64,000 nucleotides of DNA. Source: RGIG1902 sp034926865 (GTDB lineage: Bacteria; Bacillota; Clostridia; Oscillospirales; Butyricicoccaceae). The notes beneath the pieces are model-generated. The model had not been told where the DNA came from. It did no database searches and saw only the letters and a list, made by a program, of their open reading frames with translations. The stretch spans positions 1-64,000 of the forward strand of contig JAYFQP010000019.1 in NCBI GenBank assembly GCA_034926865.1. The letters are read 5' to 3'. A program made the position numbers and the translations under genes. Below are positions 1 through 8,680 of the stretch, piece by piece. Numbering within the stretch: position 1 is the first letter of the stretch; the number at the start of each line of letters is the position of its first letter.

Positions 1-426
1 ACCCGTCTATTTGAGTTTGCCCTGGAAAGACGGCTTGCGGTAGTAGGTTATACAGTGTCCGGGGGGGCGAGGATGCAGGAGGGGCTTCTTTCACTTATGC
101 AAATGGCAAAAACCAGCGGTGCGGTGAAGCGGCACAGCGATGCCGGCCTTTTCTATCTTACTGTTTTAACCGACCCGACCACAGGGGGAGTTACCGCAAG
201 CTTTGCGATGGAAGGAGATGTAATCCTTGCCGAGCCGAGAGCCACAGTCGGTTTTGCCGGCGCACGCGTTGTGGAACAGACGACTCGAAAACCGCTGCCA
301 AAGGGATTCCAAACCGCAGAATTCCTTTTGGAGCATGGCTTTGTAGATGCGATAGTTCCCCGTGAAAAGCAAAGGTCGACAATTTCCTATCTTCTCAAGC
401 TGCACTACGGAGGCCACAATATATGA
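1..426 (+). CDS. accD: Acetyl-CoA carboxylase carboxyltransferase subunit beta (3' part)
   Basis: This is the C-terminal 141 codons of the beta subunit of acetyl-CoA carboxyltransferase; the start lies before the window, so the zinc-ribbon N-terminus is not seen. The frame is open from base 1. The hallmark crotonase-fold signature SGGARMQEGLLSLMQMAKT lies at about residues 20-38 of the visible part, followed by LTDPTTGGVTASFAM, both typical of AccD. With AccA it transfers carboxyl from carboxybiotin to acetyl-CoA, making malonyl-CoA for fatty acid synthesis. The stop overlaps the accA start (ATGA at 423-426), which indicates translational coupling. Identity is firm. Confidence 0.95.
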   Translation, partial: TRLFEFALERRLAVVGYTVSGGARMQEGLLSLMQMAKTSGAVKRHSDAGLFYLTVLTDPTTGGVTASFAMEGDVILAEPRATVGFAGARVVEQTTRKPLPKGFQTAEFLLEHGFVDAIVPREKQRSTISYLLKLHYGGHNI

Positions 427-1223
427 ACACTCTTGCATATGAAAAAGTAAAAACCGCCCGGAGCAATAATCGGCCTACCGGTCTTGATTACATTAAGGGG
501 ACTTTTTCAGGCTTTTTCGAGCTTCATGGTGACCGCAGATATGCCGACGACCCTGCGATTGCAGGAGGCCTTGCATATCTTATAGACCTTCCGGTAACAG
601 TAATTGCTATCGAAAAAGGGCATGATACCAAAGAACGCACCAAACGTTCCTTCGGAGCGCCCAACCCTGAGGGTTACAGAAAGGCTTTACGGCTTATGAA
701 GCAGGCTGAAAAGTTCCGCCGCCCTGTTGTCTGTTTTGTTGATACCTCTGGCGCCTGCTGCGGGATAGGGGCAGAAGAACGAGGCCAGGGGCAGGCCATT
801 GCCGAAAATCTGATGACCATGATGACCCTCTCTGTGCCTGTCATAACAATCTTTATCGGCGAGGGAGGCAGCGGCGGCGCTTTGGCTCTTGCCGTTGCAG
901 ACCGCATATGGATGCTTGAAAATGCCGTCTATTCGGTGATCTCACCTGAGGGCTGCGCGAGCATCCTCTGGAAAGAACCTGCCAAAGCTGAAGAAGCGGC
1001 AGCATACCTCAAACTGACCGCTCAGGACGCTCTTCACTATGGCATAGCCGATGAGATCCTGACAGAGAAAGATCTTGGACAGCAAGCATTTTATAACAAT
1101 CTGCAAAATAAGCTGGATATTGAACTTCACAGCCTGCTTACTGACACTGATCTGCTGCAAAAGCGATATAACCGTTTTCGTATATTCGGTAAAAATGAAA
1201 CAGATCAAGGGAGCCAAGCATGA
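423..1223 (+). CDS. accA: Acetyl-CoA carboxylase carboxyltransferase subunit alpha
   Basis: The protein has 266 residues, shorter than the ~319 of E. coli AccA but within the range of the short Firmicute forms. Supporting motifs are the FFELHGDRRYADDPAI segment near residue 33, FVDTSGACCGIGAEERGQG in the middle and GEGGSGGALALAVADR, the oxyanion-hole region of the carboxyltransferase fold, followed by SVISPEGCASILWKE. It pairs with AccD to make malonyl-CoA in the cytoplasm. It overlaps accD by 4 bases and the next gene by 4 bases (ATGA at 1220-1223), so the three genes are one operon. Confidence 0.95.
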   Translation: MNTLAYEKVKTARSNNRPTGLDYIKGTFSGFFELHGDRRYADDPAIAGGLAYLIDLPVTVIAIEKGHDTKERTKRSFGAPNPEGYRKALRLMKQAEKFRRPVVCFVDTSGACCGIGAEERGQGQAIAENLMTMMTLSVPVITIFIGEGGSGGALALAVADRIWMLENAVYSVISPEGCASILWKEPAKAEEAAAYLKLTAQDALHYGIADEILTEKDLGQQAFYNNLQNKLDIELHSLLTDTDLLQKRYNRFRIFGKNETDQGSQA

Positions 1224-2851
1224 GCATATTTGAAAACTACTGCCGTGAAACTCTTGACATGAGTGGCCGTCTGACTGACATTCAAATAAGCTATCCCGAC
1301 AATTTCAATTTCGGTTATGACGTTGTGGACGCCATCACCGAAAAGACTCCGGATAAACGCGCTCTTGTATGGTGCAATACCGAAAGCGAAGAGCGTTTTT
1401 TATCTTTTGAGGATATCCGCCAAAAGAGCAATCAAACAGCCAACGTGCTGCTTGATGCCGGGATAAAGCGAGGCGATAAAGTCATAGTGGCTTTAAAACG
1501 CCATTACGAATATTGGTTTGTTACCATAGCCCTCCATAAAATCGGAGCCATCATGATCCCTGTTACCCATATGCTGACAGCTGATGATTTCGCCTACCGC
1601 ATCCGCAGCGCCGGGGTCAGCGGTATAATCTGCACGCCGCAAAATGATGTACCTCTGCATGTTACTCAGGCCCTCATGCAGGAAAAAGCAAATTGCAGGC
1701 TTTGGAGCGTTCAAAAGGATATCGAAGGATTTGAAAACCTGACGCGCGCAATAGAATCTGCGTCCACAGAGCTTAAGCGCCGTCCCACTCTGGCGCACGA
1801 CCCTATGGTATTATATTTTACCTCTGGGACAACTGGATACCCCAAAGGCGTTATCCATGATTTCACCTACCCTCTTGCACATATCGTAACTGCAAGGCAC
1901 TGGCAGCAGGCCGAGGACAGCGGCCTTCATTTTACTGTATCGGAAACAGGCTGGGCAAAGGCCTCCTGGGGCAAAATCTATGGACAGTGGCTTGTAGGCA
2001 GTGCCGTAATGGTGTTTGACTTTGACAATTTTGACCCCAAACAGCTGACAACGGTAATAAACCGCTACGGAGTAACATCCTTCTGCGCGCCACCGACAAT
2101 ATACCGTTATCTTGTCCAGAAGGGCCTGCCGGATATGCCTTCCCTTCGCCATGCATCCACTGCCGGTGAATTCCTCAGCCCCGATATTTTCCGCAAGTTT
2201 ACCGATCAGACGGGCCTTCCTCTCGCCGAAGGCTACGGACAAACCGAGACGACACTTTTAACCGCAAATTTCAGGGGCTGTGAATCTAAAGACAGCTCAA
2301 TGGGTGTTCCGTCTCCCCTTTATAACATAGAACTTCGTCAGGAAAACGGTTCTCCCGTACCTGTAGGTGGGATCGGAGAAGTCGTGATCGTGCCGTCAGA
2401 TTCCCGCCCTCCGTTAGGCTTGTTCACGCAATACCTTGACAACGAAAATCTGTACAGCCATGTATGGCAGGACGGCGTCTATCATACCGGCGATGCCGCC
2501 TGGAAAGATGATGACGGTTACTACTGGTTTCATGGCCGATTTGATGATATAATTAAAAGCAGCGGTTTCCGTATCGGGCCATATGAGGTTGAAAATGTCA
2601 TCGCTAAGCACCCCGCTGTTCTGGAATGCAGCGTTATTGGGATTCCCGATACTCTTCGAGGGCAGTCCGTTAAAGCAATCATTGTGTTAGTGCCGGGCCA
2701 CGAACCAAGCCATCAGCTCGACAGGGATATCCGAGACTTCTGCAATTCAAAATTAGCGGAATATAAATGGGTGCGTTCGATAGAATTTGTATCAGCAATG
2801 CCCAAAACCATCAGCGGGAAAATCCGCAAAACCGAGCTGAGAAAAGCTTAG
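1220..2851 (+). CDS. AMP-dependent acyl-CoA synthetase
   Basis: A 543-residue member of the ANL (adenylate-forming) superfamily that activates a carboxylic acid to acyl-AMP and then acyl-CoA. Seen: the P-loop-like motif LYFTSGTTGYPKGVIHD near residue 196, the A5 motif GYGQTETT near 338, the hinge region GRFDDIIKSSGFRIGPYEVE near 435 and the catalytic-lysine motif PKTISGKIRKTELRKA at the extreme C-terminus. The overall pattern resembles medium-chain acyl-CoA/AcsM-type ligases more than acetyl-CoA synthetase. It is coupled to accA by a 4-base overlap, so its substrate probably feeds or draws on fatty-acid metabolism; the true substrate cannot be read from sequence. Confidence 0.88.
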   Translation: MSIFENYCRETLDMSGRLTDIQISYPDNFNFGYDVVDAITEKTPDKRALVWCNTESEERFLSFEDIRQKSNQTANVLLDAGIKRGDKVIVALKRHYEYWFVTIALHKIGAIMIPVTHMLTADDFAYRIRSAGVSGIICTPQNDVPLHVTQALMQEKANCRLWSVQKDIEGFENLTRAIESASTELKRRPTLAHDPMVLYFTSGTTGYPKGVIHDFTYPLAHIVTARHWQQAEDSGLHFTVSETGWAKASWGKIYGQWLVGSAVMVFDFDNFDPKQLTTVINRYGVTSFCAPPTIYRYLVQKGLPDMPSLRHASTAGEFLSPDIFRKFTDQTGLPLAEGYGQTETTLLTANFRGCESKDSSMGVPSPLYNIELRQENGSPVPVGGIGEVVIVPSDSRPPLGLFTQYLDNENLYSHVWQDGVYHTGDAAWKDDDGYYWFHGRFDDIIKSSGFRIGPYEVENVIAKHPAVLECSVIGIPDTLRGQSVKAIIVLVPGHEPSHQLDRDIRDFCNSKLAEYKWVRSIEFVSAMPKTISGKIRKTELRKA

Positions 2852-2895
2852 CCATATCGCTTAACTCATACAAATACGACTGGGAGTAATGTTTC

Positions 2896-3480
2896 ATGTT
2901 ATCTGAACCCAAAAAGCGCCGGAACAATAAACGCGAAGATCTTCTTAAAGCCGGCATTGAGGAAATCAACCGCAATGGCGTTACCGGATTTTCCATCCGT
3001 CGTATCGCAGATGCCTGCGGCGTGTCATGCGCGGCGCCAGCGAAACATTTCGGCGATCGCAACGGCTTTCTGGCTTCGATCATCGAATATGTAAACACAC
3101 AGTGGCGCGAGCAGCAGCTTCGTATAATAGAAGAAAACAAAGATAGTCTTCGCGGCCAGATCATAGGCCTTAGTGTGGGATACGTCAAGTTTTTGGTAGA
3201 AAACCCCCACTTTCGCTCTATCCTCATGCTAAAGGACGACGAGTTTGATAATCTCTATCACAAAATGCGCGGAGAACTCAGCAGCCTCTCCCAACAGCTT
3301 GCTTATAAATACTGCACCGAGATCAATATGGACCCCGAGACTAGAATACGCAAGCAGTATGTCATAAGGGCTCTGATATACGGTGCGGCCTTGATGTTTG
3401 ATAATGGCGAGATGGAATATAACGACCATATGCTTGAGGTCGTTCGGGCGAGCATCGACAGGGAATTTGACCTTGCCTGA
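2896..3480 (+). CDS. TetR/AcrR-family transcriptional regulator
   Basis: A 194-residue regulator with the N-terminal TetR helix-turn-helix at about residues 12-58 (FSIRRIADACGVSCAAPAKHFGDR...FLASIIEYV) and a divergent all-helical C-terminal ligand domain. It follows the acyl-CoA synthetase by 44 bases in the same direction, so it probably belongs to the same transcript and may sense an acyl-CoA or fatty acid and autoregulate the acc/acyl-CoA synthetase operon; that role is inference from position. A terminator follows at 3568-3607. Confidence 0.88.
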   Translation: MLSEPKKRRNNKREDLLKAGIEEINRNGVTGFSIRRIADACGVSCAAPAKHFGDRNGFLASIIEYVNTQWREQQLRIIEENKDSLRGQIIGLSVGYVKFLVENPHFRSILMLKDDEFDNLYHKMRGELSSLSQQLAYKYCTEINMDPETRIRKQYVIRALIYGAALMFDNGEMEYNDHMLEVVRASIDREFDLA

Positions 3481-3567
3481 ATTACCCAAAAGTCACCATT
3501 ACTGTTATTGCGGCTTTGCAGCCGATGAATTGAATCTAAAAAGGTTCAAAAATTAAAAACACAAAAT

Positions 3568-3607
3568 TACGCTGTACCCCATGATCTTACTGAGGTACAG
3601 CGTTTTT
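3568..3607. terminator. Intrinsic terminator between tetR and degV
   Basis: Ten-base-pair stem (GCTGTACC at 3571-3578 with GGTACAGC at 3594-3601, extended by two pairs) with a 15-nt loop and a T-run at 3603-3607. The T-run fits the plus strand; on the minus strand the tail is mixed A/T, so it may serve both convergent transcription units. Confidence 0.8.
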
Positions 3608-3643
3608 CTTATTATAATCAGCCGAATCAGGCAGATACATTAA

Positions 3644-4480
3644 TCATTTTTTGAAGTAGGCGACAGCTATGGCTCCCGGGCCACCATGAGTTCCGATAGA
3701 GCTTCCTATACTGTCGATAATGGCATCATCAGGGGCGTAGTCTTTACCTAGAATATTTGAAAAAGCCTCAAGCGATTCGCTGGTAGCAGTATATCCAAGT
3801 GAATGAGGGCGGTTAGAATCAAGCTCACCCATTCCTTCTGCTGTATCCCTTAAAAAAGCAAATGCTTTTAAAAGTCCCCTTTCCTTTCCAAGAACCTCCA
3901 GCTTCCCATCGCTTAGAGTTATTACAGGCTTTACGCCAAGAAGTCCGCCTGCCAAGGCCGCTGTTTTTGAAAGCCTTCCGCCTTTATGGAGATAGCTCAA
4001 CGTGTCCACAACTGCAAGAAGTATCAGTTCCTTTCTTTCTTTATCGAGTACATTTGCTATCTCAACGCCTGAAAGCCCCTCTTCTATTAGCTGTATGGCC
4101 CTCATGACAAGTATCCTAAGCCCGAGCGTGGCTGACAGCGAATCCACAATAAAAATATTTTTTTCACTGACGCTCTCTCTGGCTATCATGGCGCTCTGAA
4201 CAGTTCCCGAAAGCTGAGAAGCCAGCAGAACCGCCACTATCTCATCCTCTGGTGCCTCCTCAAAGGCTTCCTGAAAATCCATAGCCGAGGGCTGTGTTGT
4301 TGTAGGAAGTTTTTTTGATTTTTTAAGCTTTTGGTAAAACTCTTCGTTTGTGATATCGATTCCATCACGGTATTCGGTATCGTCAAATATAACTTTTAAT
4401 GGCACTACTGTTATACCTAAAGCCCTTGCCTCGGCCTGCGTGATATCCGAAGACGAATCGGTAACTATTCTAACGCTCAT
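3644..4480 (-). CDS. DegV family fatty-acid-binding protein
   Basis: A 278-residue DegV protein. The N-terminus MSVRIVTDSSSDI is the family signature (TDSSSDL), followed by VVPLKVIFDD and later TTTQPS at about residue 60, which in this family lines the fatty-acid pocket with the SSS motif. DegV/FakB proteins bind fatty acids and, where a FakA kinase is present, present them for phosphorylation; no FakA is in this window. Its start lies 5 bases after the MarR gene stop, so the two are one operon. The C-terminus GTHGGPGAIAVAYF is also typical. Confidence 0.92.
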   Translation of the reverse strand: MSVRIVTDSSSDITQAEARALGITVVPLKVIFDDTEYRDGIDITNEEFYQKLKKSKKLPTTTQPSAMDFQEAFEEAPEDEIVAVLLASQLSGTVQSAMIARESVSEKNIFIVDSLSATLGLRILVMRAIQLIEEGLSGVEIANVLDKERKELILLAVVDTLSYLHKGGRLSKTAALAGGLLGVKPVITLSDGKLEVLGKERGLLKAFAFLRDTAEGMGELDSNRPHSLGYTATSESLEAFSNILGKDYAPDDAIIDSIGSSIGTHGGPGAIAVAYFKK

Positions 4481-4485
4481 TGATA

Positions 4486-4935
4486 TTAATACCTCGTTTG
4501 ATTTAGTGTTGCCTCCGGCATAAGCTCCGCCGAGATTATCCCGAGCATTTCCTCAAACATCTTTGTATCACCCTCAGGAAAACGCGCGGCGATCCGTTTG
4601 GACACGAGCTCTATATATTCTTCATTTATGGCGTAGAACTCACTAAACTTTTCTGTGACGCAAAGATGGAATTCCCTTCTGTCTGTTTCAGACGGAATAC
4701 GCTTCACATATCCTTTTTTTACAAGAGACTGTACGCGATAGGTGGCATTCGGGCCGGATATCCCCGCAACAGAGGCAAATTCGCTTATCGTCGGCTTTCC
4801 AAGAGCACAAATAATCTCCGCTGTCAGCGCGTCCATAACCGTAAGGTCGGTTATCGGCGAGCTCAGCGTGCCAAATATGTGTCTATAAAAATGCAGTTTA
4901 AAACGGTTATATACTTCTTTGAATGCCTTTTCCAT
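4486..4935 (-). CDS. MarR-family transcriptional regulator
   Basis: A 149-residue winged-helix protein. The recognition region KPTISEFASVAGISGPNATYRVQ lies at about residues 47-69 and the wing KKGYVKRIPSETDRREFHL follows, both characteristic of MarR. RBS AGGAGAGG stands just before the start. It is the first gene of a two-gene operon with the DegV protein. A perfect AT-rich palindrome upstream (4957-4974) is a candidate autoregulatory operator. Ligand unknown; linkage to DegV suggests a lipid signal, which is inference. Confidence 0.9.
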   Translation of the reverse strand: MEKAFKEVYNRFKLHFYRHIFGTLSSPITDLTVMDALTAEIICALGKPTISEFASVAGISGPNATYRVQSLVKKGYVKRIPSETDRREFHLCVTEKFSEFYAINEEYIELVSKRIAARFPEGDTKMFEEMLGIISAELMPEATLNQTRY

Positions 4936-4956
4936 TATTACCTCTCCTAGCCGGAA

Positions 4957-4974
4957 AAATAATTAAAATTATTT
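4957..4974. promoter_or_regulatory. Candidate MarR operator palindrome
   Basis: Perfect 8-bp inverted repeat with 2-bp spacer, AAATAATT-AA-AATTATTT, located 22 bases before the MarR start in an AT-rich promoter region. MarR proteins commonly bind palindromes of this size near their own promoters. Base composition makes chance palindromes more likely here, so the call is tentative. Confidence 0.45.
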
Positions 4975-5090
4975 AAGTAAAATAATTTAAATAAATAATA
5001 CCACAAATCTTTTAATTGTCAAGCTTTCTAAATAAATTATATACTGTAACCTGTGTGTTATACCTGACGCTTTACTTGATCGTTGCAAAT

Positions 5091-5132
5091 AAAACTCCCC
5101 TGTCCACGAATATGCTCCGCAGGCAGGGGAGT
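5091..5132 (-). terminator. Intrinsic terminator, minus strand, downstream of the M20 repeat array
   Basis: Stem ACTCCCCTG (5094-5102) with CAGGGGAGT (5124-5132); on the minus strand it is followed by TTTTATTT. It is the first convincing minus-strand stop after the M20 gene ending at 5620 and its decayed 3' copies. Between the MarR promoter (about 4990) and the repeats at 5266 I see no gene, only this hairpin. Confidence 0.65.
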
Positions 5133-5265
5133 TCTTTAATTTCGGTTCGCCGTTTGCCTTGGCCCGATAGCGCCTCATTTTTGTTTTACTGTTTTGACTT
5201 GAGTAAATAATGAAAACCATTCCGCACACATCTAGGGTCAGAATAATCCGCAGTGAAAGATACTG

Positions 5266-5439
5266 TTTAAAAATCTTCTCCAGCTTTGAGGCCGCACCAC
5301 TTCGCTAGGTACTCCTCCTTAGATTCCCCATCGGTAAAACCGATGGGGTCCCCTTTTTATTCTATAGATTTTGCCTGAATCAATCGGGTAAAATCACTAC
5401 GGCGCACTTGCGCCGAGCGGCTGATGCCGCTGCGCTTCG
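5266..5439 (-). repeat. Decayed tandem copy 1: M20 gene 3' end plus hairpin spacer
   Basis: Bases 5266-5322 repeat, almost exactly, the last 57 bases of the M20 gene at 5620 (coding for KEEYLAKWCGLKAGEDF and stop). They are joined to a spacer holding a perfect 10-bp hairpin (CCCCATCGGT/ACCGATGGGG, 5326-5348), a 12-bp hairpin beginning GATTTTGCC (5367-5395, with G-T pairs) and two short GC stems. The whole unit is repeated at 5440. It looks like a remnant of gene duplication by unequal recombination. Confidence 0.85.
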
Positions 5440-5618
5440 TTTAAAAATCTCCTCCAGCTTTAAGCCCACACCACTTCGTCAGGTACTCATCCTTAGATTC
5501 CCCATCGGTAAAACCGATGGGGTCCCCTTTTTATTCTATAGATTTTGCCTGAATCAATCGGGCAAAATCACTACGGTGCACTTGCGCCGAGCGGCTGATG
5601 CCGCCATAGTGCGCTTCG
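5440..5618 (-). repeat. Decayed tandem copy 2: M20 gene 3' end plus hairpin spacer
   Basis: Second unit of the array. Bases 5440-5496 are a diverged copy of the M20 3' end and are followed by the same spacer with its hairpins; the unit runs straight into the true 3' end of the M20 gene at 5619. The spacer is nearly identical to copy 1, differing by substitutions and a few indels. Confidence 0.85.
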
Positions 5619-5619
5619 T

Positions 5620-6945
5620 TTAAAAATCTTCTCCCGCCTTGAGGCCGCACCACTTCGCTAGGTACTCCTCCTTAGTCATAGGGGCCTTGAAGTTTGATTT
5701 GACATTAATAGCTTTCTCGGCGCCGTTTGCCAAAAGGTCAATAGCTGTGCAGACAAGCGTCTTGGCGGCATTAAGATAGGCCATCTCCGGGCATGCGATA
5801 ACATAATCGGGGCTGTGGCCGATTCCTTTCGCTCCGCCAATATTCATATGTACAGTCGGGATTATTACCGATACATCGGATGCATCTGTCGAGCCGCCCG
5901 AGCCGTTGCGCTGGCAGCTGTCCTTGCCGAATATCTCAACAAGGTTTTCATATACGACATCCTTGAGCTCTTCGCTCTCGAATGGAATTATATAGCCCGG
6001 CAGCTGGGTAATAATACACTTTGCGCCCATAGCATAAGCCCCTGCCTGAAGAGCCCTGTCGACCTTAGCCGAGGCGTCTAAAACGGCATCCACCGAAAGG
6101 CCTCTGACGTATGTCTCGATTCTGACGTCGGCGGGAACTACATTTACAAGGTCTCCGCCCTTGGTTATGATAGGATGCACCCTGATCGTGTCCTTATCCT
6201 GGAAAGTCTCGCGGTTAGCGTCGATAGCGGCAAGGCCTATCTGCGCTGCTTTAAGGGCATTGACTCCCATATATGGGGCTGCTGCGTGGGATTCTTTGCC
6301 GATATACTGTATCATCTTGCCAATAAAGCCCATGCCTGTTCCGCCTGCATCGGCCTTGATGGGGTTGGGGTTATCCCCTTCTGTTGTTCTTGTATGCTGC
6401 ATTATCATCATATCGACGTTATCAAAAACGCCAAGCCTGATGAACTCCTGCTTGCCGCCCAGAAGCTTGACCTTGCCCTCATCGATAAGGCCCTTTCTGT
6501 ACTCAAGCTCGACAAATTCCTCGGCAGGAACATGCATAAGGGTTATGTCGCCGTCAAGATAATCCATTACGCCGGATTCTTTAAGAGCATATGCAACTCC
6601 GATTACTGAAGCAGACTGAGCAAAATGTCCACATGAGTGGGCAGCCCCTGTCTTTGGGTCGGCAAAGGGATGACTGGGGGCAACTACGGCATCAAGCTCT
6701 CCCATGATGGCAAGGTTGACCTTATGATCACGTCCCTTTACGGGAGTGATTATGCCTGTGAGGGCCACACCATCCTGATGGGCAAAGCCTATTTCGTCAA
6801 GCGTAGCTCTTATCTTGGCGGAAGTCTTATTCTCCTTATAGCCCAATTCAGGCTCACGGTATATAGACTCGCCAAGGGCGATTATTTTCTCGGCATTCTT
6901 GTCGATGGCGGCGCATGCTGCCGCCTTCATTTCCTTTACATTCAT
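5620..6945 (-). CDS. M20-family amidohydrolase/peptidase (paralog 1)
   Basis: A 441-residue zinc hydrolase of the M20D type (amidohydrolase, AbgB-like). Seen: HSCGHFAQSASV as a metal-ligand motif, PAEEFVELEYR with the catalytic and metal-binding glutamates, and GSTDASDVS near the end of the catalytic domain. The start is placed at MNVKEMK because AAAGGAAC precedes it and the paralog starts the same way; a longer frame from 6963 lacks an RBS. It lies downstream of a close paralog (7172-8500); the segment RETFQDKDTIRVHPIITKGG is identical in both. Likely hydrolyses an N-acyl or aminobenzoyl-type amide or dipeptide; substrate unknown. Confidence 0.88.
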   Translation of the reverse strand: MNVKEMKAAACAAIDKNAEKIIALGESIYREPELGYKENKTSAKIRATLDEIGFAHQDGVALTGIITPVKGRDHKVNLAIMGELDAVVAPSHPFADPKTGAAHSCGHFAQSASVIGVAYALKESGVMDYLDGDITLMHVPAEEFVELEYRKGLIDEGKVKLLGGKQEFIRLGVFDNVDMMIMQHTRTTEGDNPNPIKADAGGTGMGFIGKMIQYIGKESHAAAPYMGVNALKAAQIGLAAIDANRETFQDKDTIRVHPIITKGGDLVNVVPADVRIETYVRGLSVDAVLDASAKVDRALQAGAYAMGAKCIITQLPGYIIPFESEELKDVVYENLVEIFGKDSCQRNGSGGSTDASDVSVIIPTVHMNIGGAKGIGHSPDYVIACPEMAYLNAAKTLVCTAIDLLANGAEKAINVKSNFKAPMTKEEYLAKWCGLKAGEDF

Positions 6946-7034
6946 ATTATCTGTTCCTTTCATTATTCGTCCCCAAAAGGCGAGCCTTTTGGGGACGCTT
7001 TAATTATTATATCAAATAGAGACTGCTAAGGCAA

Positions 7035-7168
7035 AGTCTTCTCTTAGACTTCCCCATTGGCAGGGCCCAATGGGGGCCCCTTTTAATTCAATAGATTTTG
7101 CCCGAGTCGATCGGGCAAAATCACTCGGCGCACTTGCGCCGGGCGGCACAAGCCGCCTTAAATGTCAT
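7035..7168. repeat. Third copy of the multi-hairpin spacer, between the two M20 genes
   Basis: Four consecutive stem-loops: CCCCATTGG/CCAATGGGG (7052-7075), a perfect 12-bp stem GATTTTGCCCGA/TCGGGCAAAATC (7094-7122), GGCGC/GCGCC (7127-7140) and GGCGGC/GCCGCC (7142-7157). This is the same arrangement as the spacers at 5326-5439 and 5497-5618, more diverged, with a trace of the M20 3' end just before it (7035-7050). The stems are conserved although the bases differ (for example ATCGG versus ATTGG with matching changes on the other arm). Confidence 0.75.
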
Positions 7169-7171
7169 TCT

Positions 7172-8500
7172 TTAAAAATCCACTCCAGCTTTAAGGCCGC
7201 ACCACTGAGTCAAATACTCCTCCTTGGTCATAGGGGCCGTAAACTTTTCTTTTACATCAACAGCTTTGGCTGCCCCGTCTGCCAGAAGGTCAATAGCTGT
7301 GCAGGCCATGATCTTGGCTGCCGAAACTATTGCAAGATCCGGGCGGGCTATCTCGTAATCAGCTCCATGTCCTACGCCCCTGGCGCCGCCTATCCTCATA
7401 TGTACAACAGGCATGATATTGGAAACATCGGATGCGTCCGTAGAGCCGCCGGGGCCGTTGCGATGGCAGTTTTCCTCGCCGAGGACATATTTAAGGTTAT
7501 CATATACAACATCCTTTAGCTCTTCACTTTCAAAGGGGCACATATATCCCGGAAGCTGAGTAATATTGCATTGTGCGCCCATGGCGTAGGCTCCTGCCTG
7601 CAATGCCCTGTCAACCTTGGCCGAGGCATCAAAGATAGCCGTTGTGTTCTCGCCTCTGACATAGGTCTCTATCCTGACATCGGCCGGGACGACATTTACA
7701 AGATCTCCTCCCTTGGTAATGATGGGATGCACCCTGATGGTATCCTTATCCTGGAAGGTTTCGCGGTTGGCATCGATAGCGGCAAGGCCGATCTGAGCCG
7801 CCTTAAGTGCATTTACGCCCTGATACGGCATAGCGGCGTGAGACTCCTTGCCAATATAACGGATGAGTTTTCCGACAAAGCCTTTGCCCACAGCTCCGCC
7901 TGCGTTGCCCTTGCTCTTTTCTCCCTCGCCGTTTTCGGTGCTGGCAGTATGCTGCATTATCATCATGTCTACATTGTCCATAAGGCCGAGCTTTATGAAC
8001 TCCTGCTTACCGCCAAACAAAGTGATAACGCCCTGATCCTTTAGACTCTGACGATACTCAAGCTCGACAAACTCCTCTGACGGAACATGCATCAGCGTAA
8101 TGTCGCCGTCAAGATTCTCCATAATGCCAGGGGCCTTGAGCGCGGCGGCAACTCCCACCACAGAGGCAGCCTGGGCAGAATGGCCGCAGGAATGCGCCGC
8201 CCCCGTTACGGGGTCTGCGCAGGGATGGCCGCCGACTATCACGGCATCAAGCTCGCCCATAATCGCAAGATTTATCTTGTGATCCCTGCCCTTAACCGGA
8301 GTTATGATACCCGTAACGGCATGGCCGTCTGTGTATTCATATCCCAGCTCACTGAGGGCGGCTTTGATCTTTGCGGCAGTTTTAAACTCCTTATAGCCCA
8401 GCTCGGGTTCGTGAAAAATAGAAGATTCCAGCGCGATAAGCTTATCCGCATAGGCGTCGATAGCCTCACAGGCGGTTTTTTTCATCTCCGAAACATTCAT
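7172..8500 (-). CDS. M20-family amidohydrolase/peptidase (paralog 2)
   Basis: A 442-residue close paralog of the gene at 5620, same order of motifs: HSCGHSAQAASV, PSEEFVELEYR (Ser in place of Ala before the two glutamates) and GSTDASDVSNIMP. RBS GGGAGG precedes the ATG by 9 bases. It is the upstream member of the tandem pair and the two are probably co-transcribed. The pair plus remnants suggests gene dosage or specialisation for one class of amide substrates; this is inference. Confidence 0.88.
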   Translation of the reverse strand: MNVSEMKKTACEAIDAYADKLIALESSIFHEPELGYKEFKTAAKIKAALSELGYEYTDGHAVTGIITPVKGRDHKINLAIMGELDAVIVGGHPCADPVTGAAHSCGHSAQAASVVGVAAALKAPGIMENLDGDITLMHVPSEEFVELEYRQSLKDQGVITLFGGKQEFIKLGLMDNVDMMIMQHTASTENGEGEKSKGNAGGAVGKGFVGKLIRYIGKESHAAMPYQGVNALKAAQIGLAAIDANRETFQDKDTIRVHPIITKGGDLVNVVPADVRIETYVRGENTTAIFDASAKVDRALQAGAYAMGAQCNITQLPGYMCPFESEELKDVVYDNLKYVLGEENCHRNGPGGSTDASDVSNIMPVVHMRIGGARGVGHGADYEIARPDLAIVSAAKIMACTAIDLLADGAAKAVDVKEKFTAPMTKEEYLTQWCGLKAGVDF

Positions 8501-8680
8501 GGACAGTAGCCTCCCTTTTTTTAGTCAAGTTTATAATTTATACTTTTATGCTTTGATTTTATCAAGGCTTATTGCTTATTTCAATAATTTACCTCGTAAA
8601 ATAAAAATATTGTATATACCTACAAAAACACACCTTGCTTTTTGTTCCTTTCAGCAACATAGCATTCCCTTTTTATGCCA

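Noticed and set aside
4987..5229. 80-codon minus-strand frame in the gap after MarR
   Set aside because: It crosses a terminator hairpin, has no RBS and no protein-like pattern.
5326..5360. Plus-strand intrinsic terminator in the M20 spacer (hairpin followed by CCCCTTTTT)
   Set aside because: No plus-strand gene or promoter is seen before it; more likely part of the repeated hairpin element.
5266..5618. Direct repeats with hairpins resembling a CRISPR array
   Set aside because: Repeat units of 174-179 bp include coding 3' ends of the M20 gene; there are no short identical repeats with unique spacers and no cas genes.
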